Of a stretch of 58,707 nt of DNA, positions 1 through 8,838 are shown one piece after another (the stretch's first letter is position 1; every line of letters begins with the position of its first letter). The notes beneath the pieces are model-generated. The model ran no database searches. It worked only from the letters and a program-made list of their open reading frames with translations, and had not been told where the DNA came from. The DNA is from Streptomyces benahoarensis (GTDB lineage Bacteria > Actinomycetota > Actinomycetes > Streptomycetales > Streptomycetaceae): positions 1 to 58,707 of the forward strand of contig NZ_VKJP01000006.1 of NCBI RefSeq assembly GCF_007280575.1. The letters are read 5' to 3'. A program made the translations under genes and the position numbers.

Positions 1-183
1 CCCCCCGCCCGGCCCCGGGCGCACCTCGCCGATCGCCCGCCTGACGCCCCGCCGCACAACGAGGCACACCGCCACCGAAGCCGTGCCCGCCTCGCCCTCC
101 GTCGCACTCACACCCGCGCCACGCCTGCCTCCGCGCACCCGGCAATGTCACCAATACCCCACCCTCTCAACGGAGTTGACCGC

Positions 184-696
184 ATGACCGACAGCACCCT
201 CTTCGAACTGGCCTTCCTCTGCGCGGCGCCGTTCTGGGCTCTGCTGATCCTCGCCCCCGGCCGACGGCTGACCGATCGCGTCGCCGCGTCGCCGCTGCCG
301 CTCCTCCCCGTCATCGCCGTCTACCTCGCGCTGGCCGTCCCGGTGTTCCCCCCGTTGTGGGCCGCCGTGCTCCACCCGGACCTGGCCGGCTTCCAGCAGC
401 TGATGACACTCGGCGGCGGCGCCGGGGCGATCTGGGCGCAGGTGATCGCATGGGATCTCTTCCTCGGCCAGTGGATGTACCGCGAGGCCCGGGCCCTGGG
501 CATCCATCCGCTGGTCATGGGGCCCCTCCTGGCGTTCACCGTCCTGCTCTCGCCGTTCGGGCTGCTGCTCTTCCTCGCCCTGCGCGCCGTCCTCCGCTCC
601 AGGCGCCGCCCGACGCCCCCGCACGGCACCACCGCCCCCGCGCGGGGCGACACCCGGAACCGCCTCACCTCGGAAAGCGGCACGCCCGCCCGCTGA
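184..696 (+). CDS. ABA4-like (DUF4281) integral membrane protein
   Basis: The product is a 170-residue membrane protein. I see about four hydrophobic segments: residues 4-23, 36-55, 70-95 and a strong one near 118-145. A basic, Pro-rich cytoplasmic-looking tail follows. The pattern (N-terminal FELAFLCAAPFWALLILAP, central WAQVIAWDLFLGQWMYREA, then HPLVMGPLL) matches the ABA4-like family, named after a plant neoxanthin-synthesis protein. Its bacterial role is unknown, so no reaction is proposed. I chose ATG 184 over the in-frame ATG at 145 because AACGGAG lies about 8 bases upstream and the hydrophobic N-terminus begins there. It is convergent with the mutarotase gene that follows. Confidence 0.8.
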   Translation: MTDSTLFELAFLCAAPFWALLILAPGRRLTDRVAASPLPLLPVIAVYLALAVPVFPPLWAAVLHPDLAGFQQLMTLGGGAGAIWAQVIAWDLFLGQWMYREARALGIHPLVMGPLLAFTVLLSPFGLLLFLALRAVLRSRRRPTPPHGTTAPARGDTRNRLTSESGTPAR

Positions 697-764
697 CCCG
701 CACCCCCTGGAAGCCCGAAGCCCCGGGGCCCGCCCGCGGAAAGCCGCGGCGGGCCCCGGAGCGC

Positions 765-1130
765 TCAGTCGTGGTGGAAGACCTCCCGCATCGGCGTCCA
801 CCACTCCCCCGGTACCGCGTCGGCCGTCCGCCGCCGGCAGGGGTCCGTCAGCTGCCACCACTCGCGGGTGGCCGGGTCGGCGGCCATCCGCGCCATGTCC
901 GCCGCGTAGTCGTCACCGACGTACTCGACGTATGAGAAGAGCTGCTCGCCCGCCAGGAATATCGAGTGGTTGCGGAGGTTGCAGGCGGTGAGGGTGGCCA
1001 GCACGGCGGGCCAGACCTCGGCGTGGAGGCGCAGATACTCCTCGCGGCGCTCCGGCCGCAGCCCGATGACCTTCCCGAACCGCCGCACCCGCGGCCGGGC
1101 CGCACCCCCAGCGGGCCCGATGTCCGCCAC
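765..1130 (-). CDS. L-rhamnose mutarotase family protein (RhaM/RhaU type)
   Basis: This small alpha/beta-barrel epimerase is expected to interconvert alpha and beta anomers of a deoxyhexose such as L-rhamnose or L-fucose. The family signature is present: EYLRLHAEVWP carries the Tyr and His of the active site, HSIFL follows, and a WW pair (REWWQLTDPC) supplies the conserved Trp. Two GTG starts are possible, at 1130 (121 aa) and at 1088 (107 aa). The latter is closer to the usual length of about 104 aa, and neither has a clear Shine-Dalgarno. It is alone in its orientation here. Any sugar operon it serves is either left of the window or the deoxysugar operon near 38-46 kb; that link is inference. 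Confidence 0.85.
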   Translation of the reverse strand: MADIGPAGGAARPRVRRFGKVIGLRPERREEYLRLHAEVWPAVLATLTACNLRNHSIFLAGEQLFSYVEYVGDDYAADMARMAADPATREWWQLTDPCRRRTADAVPGEWWTPMREVFHHD

Positions 1131-1226
1131 GCGGGCCCGTCACATGACGCGGCGCCCGCCCCCTTTCCGGAGACGGGCGCCGCATCGGAAGCACCGCACG
1201 GGGCCATCAGCCCGGGGCCTCGGCCC

Positions 1227-4043
1227 TCACCCCACCGACGAGTACGCCACGACCCCGCGCAGCACCCCGTCCACGGCCTTGCGTGCCGTGCGGGCGACGG
1301 TGCCGCCGGGCGGGGCGGCGACCGCGATCTGGCCGAGGACGTCGATCAGCTGCTTGCACCAGCGGACGAAGTCGCCGGCCGGCATCTCCGCCTCCGACAG
1401 CACCTCGTCGAGGCCGAACCCGGACGCCCAGCGGTAGGCCGCCCACGCGAAGCCGAGATCGGGCTCCCGCTGGCCGACGCCCTCCGCCTGATTGATCTTG
1501 TGGTCCTCCTCCAGGGCGTCCAGCCGGCCCCAGATCCGCACCATCTCCGCGAGCGCGTCCCGTGCCTGGCCGGACGGCAGCTTCGGCGCCACCGCGTCAT
1601 CCGCCTGCCGCGCCTCGAAGACCAGCGCCGACGCACAGGCCGCCAGTTCCGCGGGGCCGAGCCCCTCCCAGACGCCCTCGCGCAGACACTCGCTGGCCAG
1701 CAGGTCCAACTCGCCGTAGAGCCGGGCCAGTCGGCGCCCCTCGTCCGTGACGGTGTCGGCCTCCAGGTAGTCCAGTTCGGTCAGCAGCGCGCAGATCCGG
1801 TCGAAGGTGCGGGCGATGGTGTTCGTCCGCCCCTCGATCCGGCGCTCCAGCTGCCGGGTGTCCCGCAGCAGCCGGTGGTACCGCTCCGCCCACCGGGCAT
1901 GGTCCTCGCGCTCGTCGCAACCGTGGCAGGGATGCGCCCGGATCTCCTTGCGCAGCCGCGCGATCTCACGGTCGTCGGCCGCCTCCGCACGGGGCTTGCG
2001 GTGCCGGGACGGGACGCAATGCCCCGCCTTGGTACGCAGCGAGGACGCCAGATCGCGGCGGGACTGCGGGCTGCGGGCGTTGAACGACTTCGGGATCCGC
2101 ATCCGGTCCAGCGCCTCGACCGGCACCGGGAAGTCCATCGCCGCCAGCCGCTTGACCTGCCGCTCGGCCGTCAGCACCAGCGGCCTCGGGCCATCCTGCC
2201 CCTCGAAACCCCGCTGCCGGTCGGTACGGCCCGAGGGCATCCCCGGATCCAGCACCAGCGCGAGCCCCGCGTACTTCCCGGCCGGGACATGGATGATGTC
2301 GCCCGGCCGCAGCTTCTCCAGCGCCGCGGCCGCCGCCACCCGGCGATGGGCCGCGCCCTGCTTGGCCAGCTCCGTCTCCCGGTCCTTCAGCTGCCGCCGC
2401 AGCCGGGAGTACTCCTCGAAATCGCCGAGGTGACAGGTCATGGAGGCGCGGTAACCCTCCAGCCCCTCCTCGTTCTTGTGCACCTGACGGGAGATCCCGA
2501 CGACCGACTTGTCGGCCTGGAACTGTGCGAACGACATCTCCAGCAGCTCTCGCGAACGGTGCCGCCCGAACTGCGAGACGAGATTGACCGCCATGTTGTA
2601 CGACGGCTTGAACGACGAGCGCAGCGGATACGTCCGCGTCCCGGCGAGACCGGCCAGCGCGCCCGGGTTCATCCCGCGCTGCCACAGCACCACCGCATGG
2701 CCCTCGACGTCGATGCCACGGCGCCCGGCCCGCCCGGTGAGCTGCGTGAACTCGCCCGGCGTGATGTCGGCGTGCTGCTCGCCGTTCCACTTGACCAGCT
2801 TCTCCAGCACCACGGAGCGGGCCGGCATGTTGATGCCCAGCGCCAGCGTCTCGGTCGCGAAGACGGCCTTGACCAGCCCCTTCACGAACAGCTCCTCGAC
2901 GACCTCCTTGAACGTCGGCAGCATCCCGGCGTGGTGGGCGGCGATACCGCGCTCCAGGCCCTCCAGCCACTCGAAGTACCCCAGCACATGGAGGTCGTCG
3001 TCGAGGATGCCCGCCGTCCGCGCCTCGACTATGCGCCGGACCTTCTCCCGGCCCTCCTGGTCGTTGAGGCGCAGCCCCGCGTGCAGGCACTGCTGGACGG
3101 CCGCCTCGCAGCCCGCACGGCTGAAGATGAAGGTGATCGCGGGCAGCAGGCCCTCGTTGTCCAGCCGGTCGATCACCTCGGGGCGGCTCGGCGTCCAGAT
3201 GCGGCTGCGCTGGCGCCGCTCGCGCTCGCGGTCCGCCTCGCGCAGATTCCGGCCGCGCCGCTTGTCCCGGCCGAAGGTCGGGCGGCTGTTCTCCAGCCGG
3301 GCCAGCCGCTCCAGGTCCGGGTTGACCTCACGGCGGGCGCCGCCGCGGCCCTCCCGCTCCTCGAACAGGTCGTACATCCGGCGGCCCGCGAGCACGTGCT
3401 GCCACAGCGGCACCGGGCGGTGCTCGGAGACGATCACCTCGGTGTCGCCGCGGACGGTGTCCAGCCAGTCGCCGAACTCCTCGGCGTTGGAGACCGTCGC
3501 CGACAGCGACACCAGCGTCACCGACTCGGGGAGATGGATGATCACCTCTTCCCATACGGCGCCCCGGAAGCGGTCGGAGAGGTAGTGCACCTCATCCATC
3601 ACCACATAGCTGAGCCCTATCAGCGTCTGTGAGCCCGCGTAGAGCATGTTGCGCAGCACCTCGGTGGTCATCACGATCACCGGTGCCTCGGCGTTGACGC
3701 TGTTGTCGCCGGTCAGCAGGCCAACCTTCTCGGGGCCGTACCGCCGCACCAGGTCCTGGTACTTCTGGTTGGACAGCGCCTTGATGGGGGTGGTGTAGAA
3801 GCATTTACGGCCCTGGGTGAGGGCCAGGTGGACGGCGAATTCGCCGACGATCGTCTTGCCGGAGCCCGTCGGAGCCGCGACCAGCACGCCCTTGCCGTCC
3901 TCCAAGGCACGGCAGGCGTCGAGCTGGAACGGGTCCAGGGGGAAGTCGTACATCTCACGGAAAGGGGCGAGTGCGGTGGCCTGCTCGGCCGCACGGAGCT
4001 TGGCGGCGGCATAGCGCTCAGCAGGAGACATGTCCTCGGTCAT
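1227..4043 (-). CDS. helY: DEAD/DEAH-box (Ski2/HelY-like) RNA helicase
   Basis: The product has 938 residues. Walker A is APTGSGKT (residues 58-64), motif Ia is TTPIKALSNQK, the DEVH box (MDEVHYL) is near 150, motif III is SATVSN and motif VI is QLTGRAGRRGID. A long C-terminal region holds the Ski2-like arch and DSHCT-type domain. The architecture is that of actinobacterial HelY, a Ski2-like superfamily 2 helicase probably acting in RNA turnover. The start is uncertain. ATG 4043 lies 10 bases after a TAGGCT -10-like hexamer, and an in-frame GTG at 4052 would also work. It lies downstream of tatC, as helY does in mycobacteria, but a hairpin and about 200 bp separate them. Confidence 0.93.
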   Translation of the reverse strand: MTEDMSPAERYAAAKLRAAEQATALAPFREMYDFPLDPFQLDACRALEDGKGVLVAAPTGSGKTIVGEFAVHLALTQGRKCFYTTPIKALSNQKYQDLVRRYGPEKVGLLTGDNSVNAEAPVIVMTTEVLRNMLYAGSQTLIGLSYVVMDEVHYLSDRFRGAVWEEVIIHLPESVTLVSLSATVSNAEEFGDWLDTVRGDTEVIVSEHRPVPLWQHVLAGRRMYDLFEEREGRGGARREVNPDLERLARLENSRPTFGRDKRRGRNLREADRERERRQRSRIWTPSRPEVIDRLDNEGLLPAITFIFSRAGCEAAVQQCLHAGLRLNDQEGREKVRRIVEARTAGILDDDLHVLGYFEWLEGLERGIAAHHAGMLPTFKEVVEELFVKGLVKAVFATETLALGINMPARSVVLEKLVKWNGEQHADITPGEFTQLTGRAGRRGIDVEGHAVVLWQRGMNPGALAGLAGTRTYPLRSSFKPSYNMAVNLVSQFGRHRSRELLEMSFAQFQADKSVVGISRQVHKNEEGLEGYRASMTCHLGDFEEYSRLRRQLKDRETELAKQGAAHRRVAAAAALEKLRPGDIIHVPAGKYAGLALVLDPGMPSGRTDRQRGFEGQDGPRPLVLTAERQVKRLAAMDFPVPVEALDRMRIPKSFNARSPQSRRDLASSLRTKAGHCVPSRHRKPRAEAADDREIARLRKEIRAHPCHGCDEREDHARWAERYHRLLRDTRQLERRIEGRTNTIARTFDRICALLTELDYLEADTVTDEGRRLARLYGELDLLASECLREGVWEGLGPAELAACASALVFEARQADDAVAPKLPSGQARDALAEMVRIWGRLDALEEDHKINQAEGVGQREPDLGFAWAAYRWASGFGLDEVLSEAEMPAGDFVRWCKQLIDVLGQIAVAAPPGGTVARTARKAVDGVLRGVVAYSSVG

Positions 4044-4169
4044 CGTGCTCACGAGCCTACCGGCCGCCTCTGACACTCGACCCGGCTTTATCCGGCACCG
4101 CTTCCTCCGCAACGCCGCCGCGCCGTCCCCGCCTCCGTACGGCGGGCGATGACCACCGGACACGACGAA

Positions 4170-4194
4170 GGCGGGGAGCCACCGGCCCCCCGCC
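4170..4194 (-). terminator. Hairpin between tatC and helY
   Basis: GGCGGGG-A-GCC pairs with GGC-C-CCCCGCC around a 3-base ACC loop, with one mismatch. It lies 50 bases beyond the tatC stop and could end the tat transcript. There is no T-run, which is common for Streptomyces terminators. Confidence 0.45.
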
Positions 4195-4243
4195 TCCTCC
4201 CCGGGCGCCCGCGGGATCGCATCCCGCGTCACCCCGGCACGTG

Positions 4244-5215
4244 TCAGGTCACATCGTCCAGCTCACCGCGGTGGCTCCGGTCGTCGCCCGGTCCGCTCGC
4301 CTGCTCGGGCAGCTGCGCCGGGGCACCCACCGGCTCCATCGCACCGACCGGCTCCGGCGTCAGATCCAGCTCGGACGCCTCGTCGTCGGACGGCCCGGCG
4401 TCGTCCCGGCGCCGCCGCCGCGCGTCCCGGGAGAGCGCGATCAGTACGGCGCCGAAGTACAGCACGCAGATCGGCGCGGCCAGCAGCAGCATGGTGACCG
4501 GATCGGTGCTGGGCGTCGCGATGGCGGAGAAGACCGTGATCCCCATGACCATGCCGCGCCACCAGCCGAGCATCCGCTTGCCCGTGAGGATGCCGGCGAA
4601 GTTCAGCATGACCAGCAGCAGCGGCAGCTCGAAGGAGAGGCCGAACACGACCACCATGCGGGTGATCAGGTCGAGGAGCTTGTCCAGCGTCAGCAGGTTG
4701 TCCACGCCTGCCGGGGTGAATTCGATCAGCACCCGCGCGGTGGTCGGCAGCACCTTGTACGCGAAGTACGCACCGGCGACGAAGAGCGGGAAGCCCGCGC
4801 CGACGAAGCTCAGCGCGTACTTCTTCTCCTTGCGGTGCAGCCCGGGGGCGAGGAAGGCCCACAGCTGGTACAGCCAGACCGGCGCGGCGAGGATGACGCC
4901 CGAGACCAGCGAGACCTTCAGCGCGAGGGTGAAGGGACCGAGCAGGTCCATCATCACGATGTTCGCGCAGCGGGCGCCCTTGTTCTGCTTGGCCAGCTCG
5001 GTGAAGAGGGAGTCGCAGCCGACCGTCTGGAGGATCGGTTTGGTGAAGAAGTTGATGATCGACTCGTAGAAGAACGCAGCGACGATCATCATGATGATGA
5101 TCGCCAGCACGCCCTTGGCCAAGCGGTTACGCAGCTCCCGCAGGTGCTCCACGAGCGGCATACGCCCCTCGGGATCCTTCTCCCGCTTCTGCTTGTTGGG
5201 GACGGACTTGCGCAC
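4244..5215 (-). CDS. tatC: Twin-arginine translocase subunit TatC
   Basis: The 323-residue TatC is the polytopic receptor of the Tat pathway, which exports folded proteins. The cytoplasmic N-terminus carries the hallmark DPEGRMPLVEHLRELRNRL, including the conserved Glu-His-Leu-x-E-L-R-x-R. Six transmembrane helices follow. The C-terminal tail of about 75 residues is acidic and Pro-rich, as in Streptomyces. The start is GTG 5215 with GAGGACGAGGG just upstream. It lies 66 bp after tatA in the same direction, so TatA and TatC are probably made from one message. TatB is not encoded nearby, which is normal for this group. Confidence 0.97.
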   Translation of the reverse strand: MRKSVPNKQKREKDPEGRMPLVEHLRELRNRLAKGVLAIIIMMIVAAFFYESIINFFTKPILQTVGCDSLFTELAKQNKGARCANIVMMDLLGPFTLALKVSLVSGVILAAPVWLYQLWAFLAPGLHRKEKKYALSFVGAGFPLFVAGAYFAYKVLPTTARVLIEFTPAGVDNLLTLDKLLDLITRMVVVFGLSFELPLLLVMLNFAGILTGKRMLGWWRGMVMGITVFSAIATPSTDPVTMLLLAAPICVLYFGAVLIALSRDARRRRRDDAGPSDDEASELDLTPEPVGAMEPVGAPAQLPEQASGPGDDRSHRGELDDVT

Positions 5216-5281
5216 CCCTCGTCCTCATCTCATCCGGTGGGGGCGGCAGGATCCGCCACCCGGTCAGGGCCTCGGTCAGCG

Positions 5282-5563
5282 CTACGCGGTGCGGTCGGTC
5301 TCGGTGACCGGACGCGCGCTGCTCACATCACCGGGTGCGGCCTTGATCGTCCGGGGCGCGGCCTGGGTGCCGTCCTGCGGCGGGTCGGCGGGAGCGGCGT
5401 CCTTCTGCGTGCTCTCCGACTTCATCGCCTTCGCCTCGCTCTTGAGGATCCGGGCGGACTTACCGAGCGAGCGGGCCATGTCAGGTAGCTTCTTGGCGCC
5501 GAACAGCAGAATCACGATGCCGAGAATCAGGATGAGCTCGGGCCAACCGATCTTTCCAAACAT
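5282..5563 (-). CDS. tatA: Sec-independent translocase pore subunit TatA
   Basis: The 93-residue protein has one N-terminal membrane helix (IGWPELILILGIVILLFGAKKLP). An amphipathic helix (DMARSLGKSARILKSEAK) and an unstructured acidic tail follow. The FGAKKLPDMARSLG hinge is the TatA/B signature. The short length and the FG hinge support TatA, the oligomerising channel component. ATG 5563 is preferred over an upstream in-frame start because GAGAAGG lies about 10 bases before it. It is followed directly by tatC. Confidence 0.96.
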   Translation of the reverse strand: MFGKIGWPELILILGIVILLFGAKKLPDMARSLGKSARILKSEAKAMKSESTQKDAAPADPPQDGTQAAPRTIKAAPGDVSSARPVTETDRTA

Positions 5564-5765
5564 AAGCGAATACCTTCTCACCGGGGCGGCTGAGGATGGG
5601 ACTACCTGACTTGGCCGGACATCCGTCCGTCCGCCGTGCTGGAGCGATCGTAACGCTCACCGGTGAACGCCGGGCAACCCCCGTGCGCACTCCCGGACAC
5701 GGGCGCGCCACGCCCGTCGGCCCGCGCCCCAGCGTACCGCCCTTACGCGCGACGCCGACGTCCCG

Positions 5766-5996
5766 TCAACCCCTGTTCTCCCCGGATCGTGCCTCTCCGG
5801 CGGCGGGCCCTCCGGCCCGGGCCGCCAGCGGCGTGGCCGCCCGCTCCAGGTCCCGGGCCGCCCGCTGGATCCGCTCCGACGCCGCCCCCACCTGCCCGGC
5901 CAGCCGCCGCACCTCGACGAAGACGCGGAGAGCGAGCACCCCGAGCACGGCGATGCCGAGGAAGCCGAGGACGACAGCGATCATGGGCCAGAGCAT
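5766..5996 (-). CDS. Small single-pass membrane protein, unknown function
   Basis: The 76-residue product begins with one strong transmembrane segment (residues 5-24, IAVVLGFLGIAVLGVLALRV). A basic amphipathic helix with heptad-like spacing (VRRLAGQVGAASERIQRAARDLERAA) and a Gly/Ala-rich end follow. It looks like a membrane-anchored short coiled coil, and I assign no function. The gene has no Shine-Dalgarno. TAGGCT lies exactly six bases before ATG 5996, which suggests a leaderless transcript. It sits between the pafBC block and tatA. Confidence 0.7.
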   Translation of the reverse strand: MLWPMIAVVLGFLGIAVLGVLALRVFVEVRRLAGQVGAASERIQRAARDLERAATPLAARAGGPAAGEARSGENRG

Positions 5997-6002
5997 GGGA
6001 CG

Positions 6003-6008
6003 AGCCTA
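6003..6008 (-). promoter_or_regulatory. Candidate -10 box for a leaderless transcript
   Basis: TAGGCT on the minus strand is followed by CGTCCC and then ATG 5996. The hexamer therefore occupies -12 to -7 relative to the A of ATG, the spacing expected if transcription starts at the start codon. No strong -35 is visible. Confidence 0.45.
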
Positions 6009-6046
6009 ACGGTGACGCGGAACGGTACGGTCCGCGGGCGGCACGG

Positions 6047-6304
6047 TCAGCCGGTGTGCAGCCGCAGGGTGCGCACCCCGCCGCCGGTGAGCAGTTCGAC
6101 GATCCGCTCCCCGGCCGGGCGGCGCACCGCGCGCCCGCAGTCGGGGCAGGTGAAGGAGTAGAACGTGGTGCGCCGGCTGCCCCCTACGGCCAGCCGGAAG
6201 GCGTCCGACGCCAGCTCGAACCGGCCCCGGCAGTCGGGGCACGCCGCCTTGAAGAGCACCGGTGCGGGCACATCCGCCAGGGTGCCGGTCGCCGTCGTCG
6301 TCAT
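6047..6304 (-). CDS. Small protein with two Cys pairs (zinc-ribbon-like)
   Basis: The 85-residue protein contains two CPDC motifs (ACPDCRGRF near residue 21 and TCPDCGRAV near 52). They are placed as the two knuckles of a zinc ribbon. It also has a conserved-looking TFYSF strand and ends GGGVRTLRLHTG. The four Cys most likely bind one zinc. Nothing reveals its partner or nucleic-acid target. The gene follows pafC by 36 bp in the same direction, so it may be co-transcribed with the PafBC regulators. A link to the DNA-damage response is only inference from position. Confidence 0.7.
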   Translation of the reverse strand: MTTTATGTLADVPAPVLFKAACPDCRGRFELASDAFRLAVGGSRRTTFYSFTCPDCGRAVRRPAGERIVELLTGGGVRTLRLHTG

Positions 6305-6340
6305 CCTTCGCTGCCTCTCCTCACGGTGACAGGGGCGCGC

Positions 6341-7291
6341 TCACTCGCCATACGCGGCGAGCGCCTCGGTGGCGGCCCGCCGCGCGCTGTCGGCCAGCTC
6401 CCGCGGCGCGGTGATCCGCCCGTCGCGGCCCAGCCGCAGCCCCAGGCGCCGCAGCGACGCGGGGTCGGGGGTACGCAGGGTGATGCGCAGCCCGCCGTCG
6501 GGCAGCTCATCGGCGCTGTCGTGCGGGTAGTACTCCGCGACCCAGCGGCCCCCGGGCCCGACCTCGATGCACACCTCGGGGTCCTCGGCCGCGGGCTGGA
6601 CCAGCCCCTCGGAGAGGTCGCGCAGTTCGACGGGCGGCGGGTCGGCGGGCGCGTCCAGCAGCCTGATCTCCGCAACCCGGTCGAGGCGGAAGGTCCGCCG
6701 GGCCTCGGAGAGGCGGCACCACGCCTCCACGTAGGTGTGGCCGACGGCGAAGAGGCGGATCGGGTCCACCTCACGTTCGGTCAGCTCGTCGCGGGCCGGG
6801 GAGTAGTAGCGCAGCCACAGGCGGCGGCGCTCGGCGATGGCCCGGTCCACATCGGCGAAGACGCCGCCCTCGGACTCGAAGGTCACCGACACCCGGGAGC
6901 TGGCCCCGGCCGCCTCGCCCGCCGCGGCCTCCAGCTTCGCGGTGGCCCGCAGCAGCGCCTGCCGGTCGCCCTCGCGCAACCCCGGCAGGGTCGCCACGGC
7001 GCGCGCCGCGACCAGCAGCGCGGTGGCCTCGTCGGCGGCGAGCCGCAGCGGGGCGGCGACATCGTCCGGGTTGTGCCACCAGATGCGGTCGCCGTCGGTG
7101 TCGATGTCGAGGAGGTCGCCGCCGCGGAAGCTCGTCCCGCACATGGGCAGGATGTCGAGGTCGGCGATCAGCTCGTCCTCGGTGATGCCGAAGGCGCGGG
7201 CCACATCGCTGACGCGCGCGCCGGGGCGTTCGCGCAGATACGTCACCAGGGACAGCATCCGGCGGGTCTGGTCGATCGCGTTGGTCGCCAT
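6341..7291 (-). CDS. pafC: WYL-domain transcriptional activator PafC
   Basis: The 316-residue protein has an N-terminal winged helix-turn-helix (ARVSDVARAFGITEDELIADLDIL, residues 25-48). The MCGTSFRGGDLLDID segment typical of PafC follows, then a WYL domain (RRRLWLRYYSPARDELTEREVDPIRL) and a C-terminal WCX region. PafB and PafC form the mycobacterial activator of the LexA-independent DNA-damage response, with WYL sensing a single-stranded nucleic-acid ligand. Here the two remain separate genes 17 bp apart rather than fused. The pair is detached from pafA by two FKBP genes. Confidence 0.9.
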   Translation of the reverse strand: MATNAIDQTRRMLSLVTYLRERPGARVSDVARAFGITEDELIADLDILPMCGTSFRGGDLLDIDTDGDRIWWHNPDDVAAPLRLAADEATALLVAARAVATLPGLREGDRQALLRATAKLEAAAGEAAGASSRVSVTFESEGGVFADVDRAIAERRRLWLRYYSPARDELTEREVDPIRLFAVGHTYVEAWCRLSEARRTFRLDRVAEIRLLDAPADPPPVELRDLSEGLVQPAAEDPEVCIEVGPGGRWVAEYYPHDSADELPDGGLRITLRTPDPASLRRLGLRLGRDGRITAPRELADSARRAATEALAAYGE

Positions 7292-7308
7292 GGGTGTCCT
7301 TCTCCCTC

Positions 7309-8292
7309 TCAGCCCTTGGCCACGGCGCGCAGCCGCTCGATGACATCGGCCCGCAGTTCGGCCGGTTCCAGCACCACCACATCGGGCCCGAACTCCACGA
7401 GCCAGGCGTCGAGTCCGCGTCCGTTCGGGATCTCCAATTCGTCCCAGCCGTCGCCCAGTTCACGGACGGTCAGCGCGCGGGCGCGCAGCGGGTAGCCGTG
7501 TCCGGTGCGCAGCCGGATCCGGGCGGTACCGGTCGCGGTCTCCCCCGCCCAGACCTCGACGGTCTCGCGGACGGTGACGTGGTCGGGCACCGGCGCGGTG
7601 AACGCGCCCTGCCGGGAGCGGACCTTGCCGGTGATCCGGGAGAGCCGGAAGACGCGTTCGGCATTGCGGTCGCGATCCCATCCGGCGAGGTACCAATGGC
7701 CGCGCCAGCACTCCAGGATCCACGGCTCGACCTGGCGGCGCTCGGGGTGCGCGGCGTTGGACTTGCGGTAGTCGAAGACGACCGGGCGACGGTCGCGGCA
7801 GGCCAGCATCAGCGGTTCGAAGGCGGCCTCGTGGGCGGGGATGCGCGGCTCCAGCGCGCTGTGCGGGGCATCGACGGCGTCGTCACCGGAGGCCAGCGGC
7901 ATCCCGGCGGCGCGCAGCTTCTGCAGGGCGCCGCTGGCCGCACCGGCCAGCCGGGCCTGCTGCCAGATCTTGGCGGCGAGCCCGAGGGCCGCGGCCTCCT
8001 CGGCGTCCAGGGTGATGGGCGGGAGGCGGTTGCTGTCGCGGCGGGCGAGGTAGCCGACGTCGCCCTCCAGGCCCTCGACGGTCTCGATCACCAGGCCCAG
8101 CTCGCGCAGGTCGTCCTTGTCCCGCTCGAACATGCGGTTGAACGACTCGTCGTGGCCACCGTGGTCGCCCTTGCCGAACGACTCGACGTACGCCTCGATC
8201 GACGACCGCAGTTCGCGCTTGGTCAGCGGGCGACGGGTACCCAGCAGGCACAGCGCCAGGTTCATCAGCCGCTCGGCCTTGGCAATCGCCAT
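7309..8292 (-). CDS. pafB: WYL-domain transcriptional activator PafB
   Basis: The 327-residue partner of PafC begins MAIAKAERLMNLALCLL. Its winged helix-turn-helix includes LTKRELRSSIEAY and the hallmark FNRMFERDKDDLRELG. A WYL domain (CRDRRPVVFDYRKSN...HWYLAGWDRDR) and a WCX C-terminus follow. It should act with PafC to recruit RNA polymerase to DNA-repair promoters. A strong hairpin at 8359-8388 separates it from the FKBP gene upstream, so pafBC probably has its own promoter between 8293 and 8358. Confidence 0.92.
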   Translation of the reverse strand: MAIAKAERLMNLALCLLGTRRPLTKRELRSSIEAYVESFGKGDHGGHDESFNRMFERDKDDLRELGLVIETVEGLEGDVGYLARRDSNRLPPITLDAEEAAALGLAAKIWQQARLAGAASGALQKLRAAGMPLASGDDAVDAPHSALEPRIPAHEAAFEPLMLACRDRRPVVFDYRKSNAAHPERRQVEPWILECWRGHWYLAGWDRDRNAERVFRLSRITGKVRSRQGAFTAPVPDHVTVRETVEVWAGETATGTARIRLRTGHGYPLRARALTVRELGDGWDELEIPNGRGLDAWLVEFGPDVVVLEPAELRADVIERLRAVAKG

Positions 8293-8358
8293 CGGCGCCC
8301 TTTCTCGTGGAACTCCCGATCCGTGACCGTACCGCCACGGGCGCCCGGGGCAAAAGCC

Positions 8359-8388
8359 GAGGGCCCGTGCGCTACGGCACGGGCCCTC
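8359..8388 (-). terminator. Rho-independent-type terminator after the soluble FKBP gene
   Basis: GAGGGCCCGTGC pairs perfectly with GCACGGGCCCTC over 12 bp, with a 6-base loop, 18 bases beyond the FKBP stop codon. It cuts the pafA-FKBP block from pafBC. Confidence 0.75.
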
Positions 8389-8406
8389 TCAGGGTGCGGC
8401 GTGGTC

Positions 8407-8781
8407 TCAGACGGAGACCAGGTCGCAGACGAAGATCAGCGTCTCGCCGGGGGCGATGCGGCCGCCACCGGCGCCGCGGTCGCCGTACGCGAGGTGCGCG
8501 GGGATGGTCAGCCGACGGCGACCGCCGACCTTCATGCCCTGCACACCCTTGTCCCAGCCGGCGATGACCTGGCCGGCACCGAGCTGGAACTGCAGCGGGG
8601 TGCCGCGGTTCCAGCTGGCGTCGAACTCCTCACCGGTGCTGAAGGAGACACCGACGTAGTGGACCTTGATGTTGTCCCCGGCCTTGGCGACCGGCCCGTC
8701 GCCCTCCCACAGGTCCACGATCTCCAGATCGGTGGGAGCCGGGCCCTCGGGGAAGTCGATCTCGGGCTTGTCGATGCTCAC
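8407..8781 (-). CDS. FKBP-type peptidyl-prolyl cis-trans isomerase (soluble)
   Basis: The 124-residue, single-domain FKBP should be cytoplasmic. The active-site residues are all present: HYVGVSFSTGEEFDASW (Tyr, Phe-Asp), VIAGWDKGVQGMKVGGRRRLTIP (Trp) and AYGD (Tyr). The domain ends with the usual FVCDLVSV strand. The GTG at 8781 is chosen because TAGGAG lies about nine bases upstream and the protein then starts (M)SIDKPEIDFP, as Streptomyces FKBPs do. It follows the FKBP lipoprotein gene by 57 bp and precedes a terminator. It probably catalyses prolyl isomerisation during protein folding. Confidence 0.93.
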   Translation of the reverse strand: MSIDKPEIDFPEGPAPTDLEIVDLWEGDGPVAKAGDNIKVHYVGVSFSTGEEFDASWNRGTPLQFQLGAGQVIAGWDKGVQGMKVGGRRRLTIPAHLAYGDRGAGGGRIAPGETLIFVCDLVSV

Positions 8782-8838
8782 GGATGTGCTCCTACGTACG
8801 TGTCCTTGCAATGGCCGCGTCAGTCTCGCAGACCGTGA

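Noticed and set aside
1-183. Possible gene end at the left edge
   Set aside because: Neither strand shows a protein-like frame here; I see only Pro/Arg-rich shadow sequence and the leader of the ABA4-like gene.
966-3632. Long plus-strand frame of 888 codons opposite helY
   Set aside because: It is the antisense shadow of a well-conserved helicase in GC-rich DNA, is Pro/Arg/Gln-rich and has no domain.
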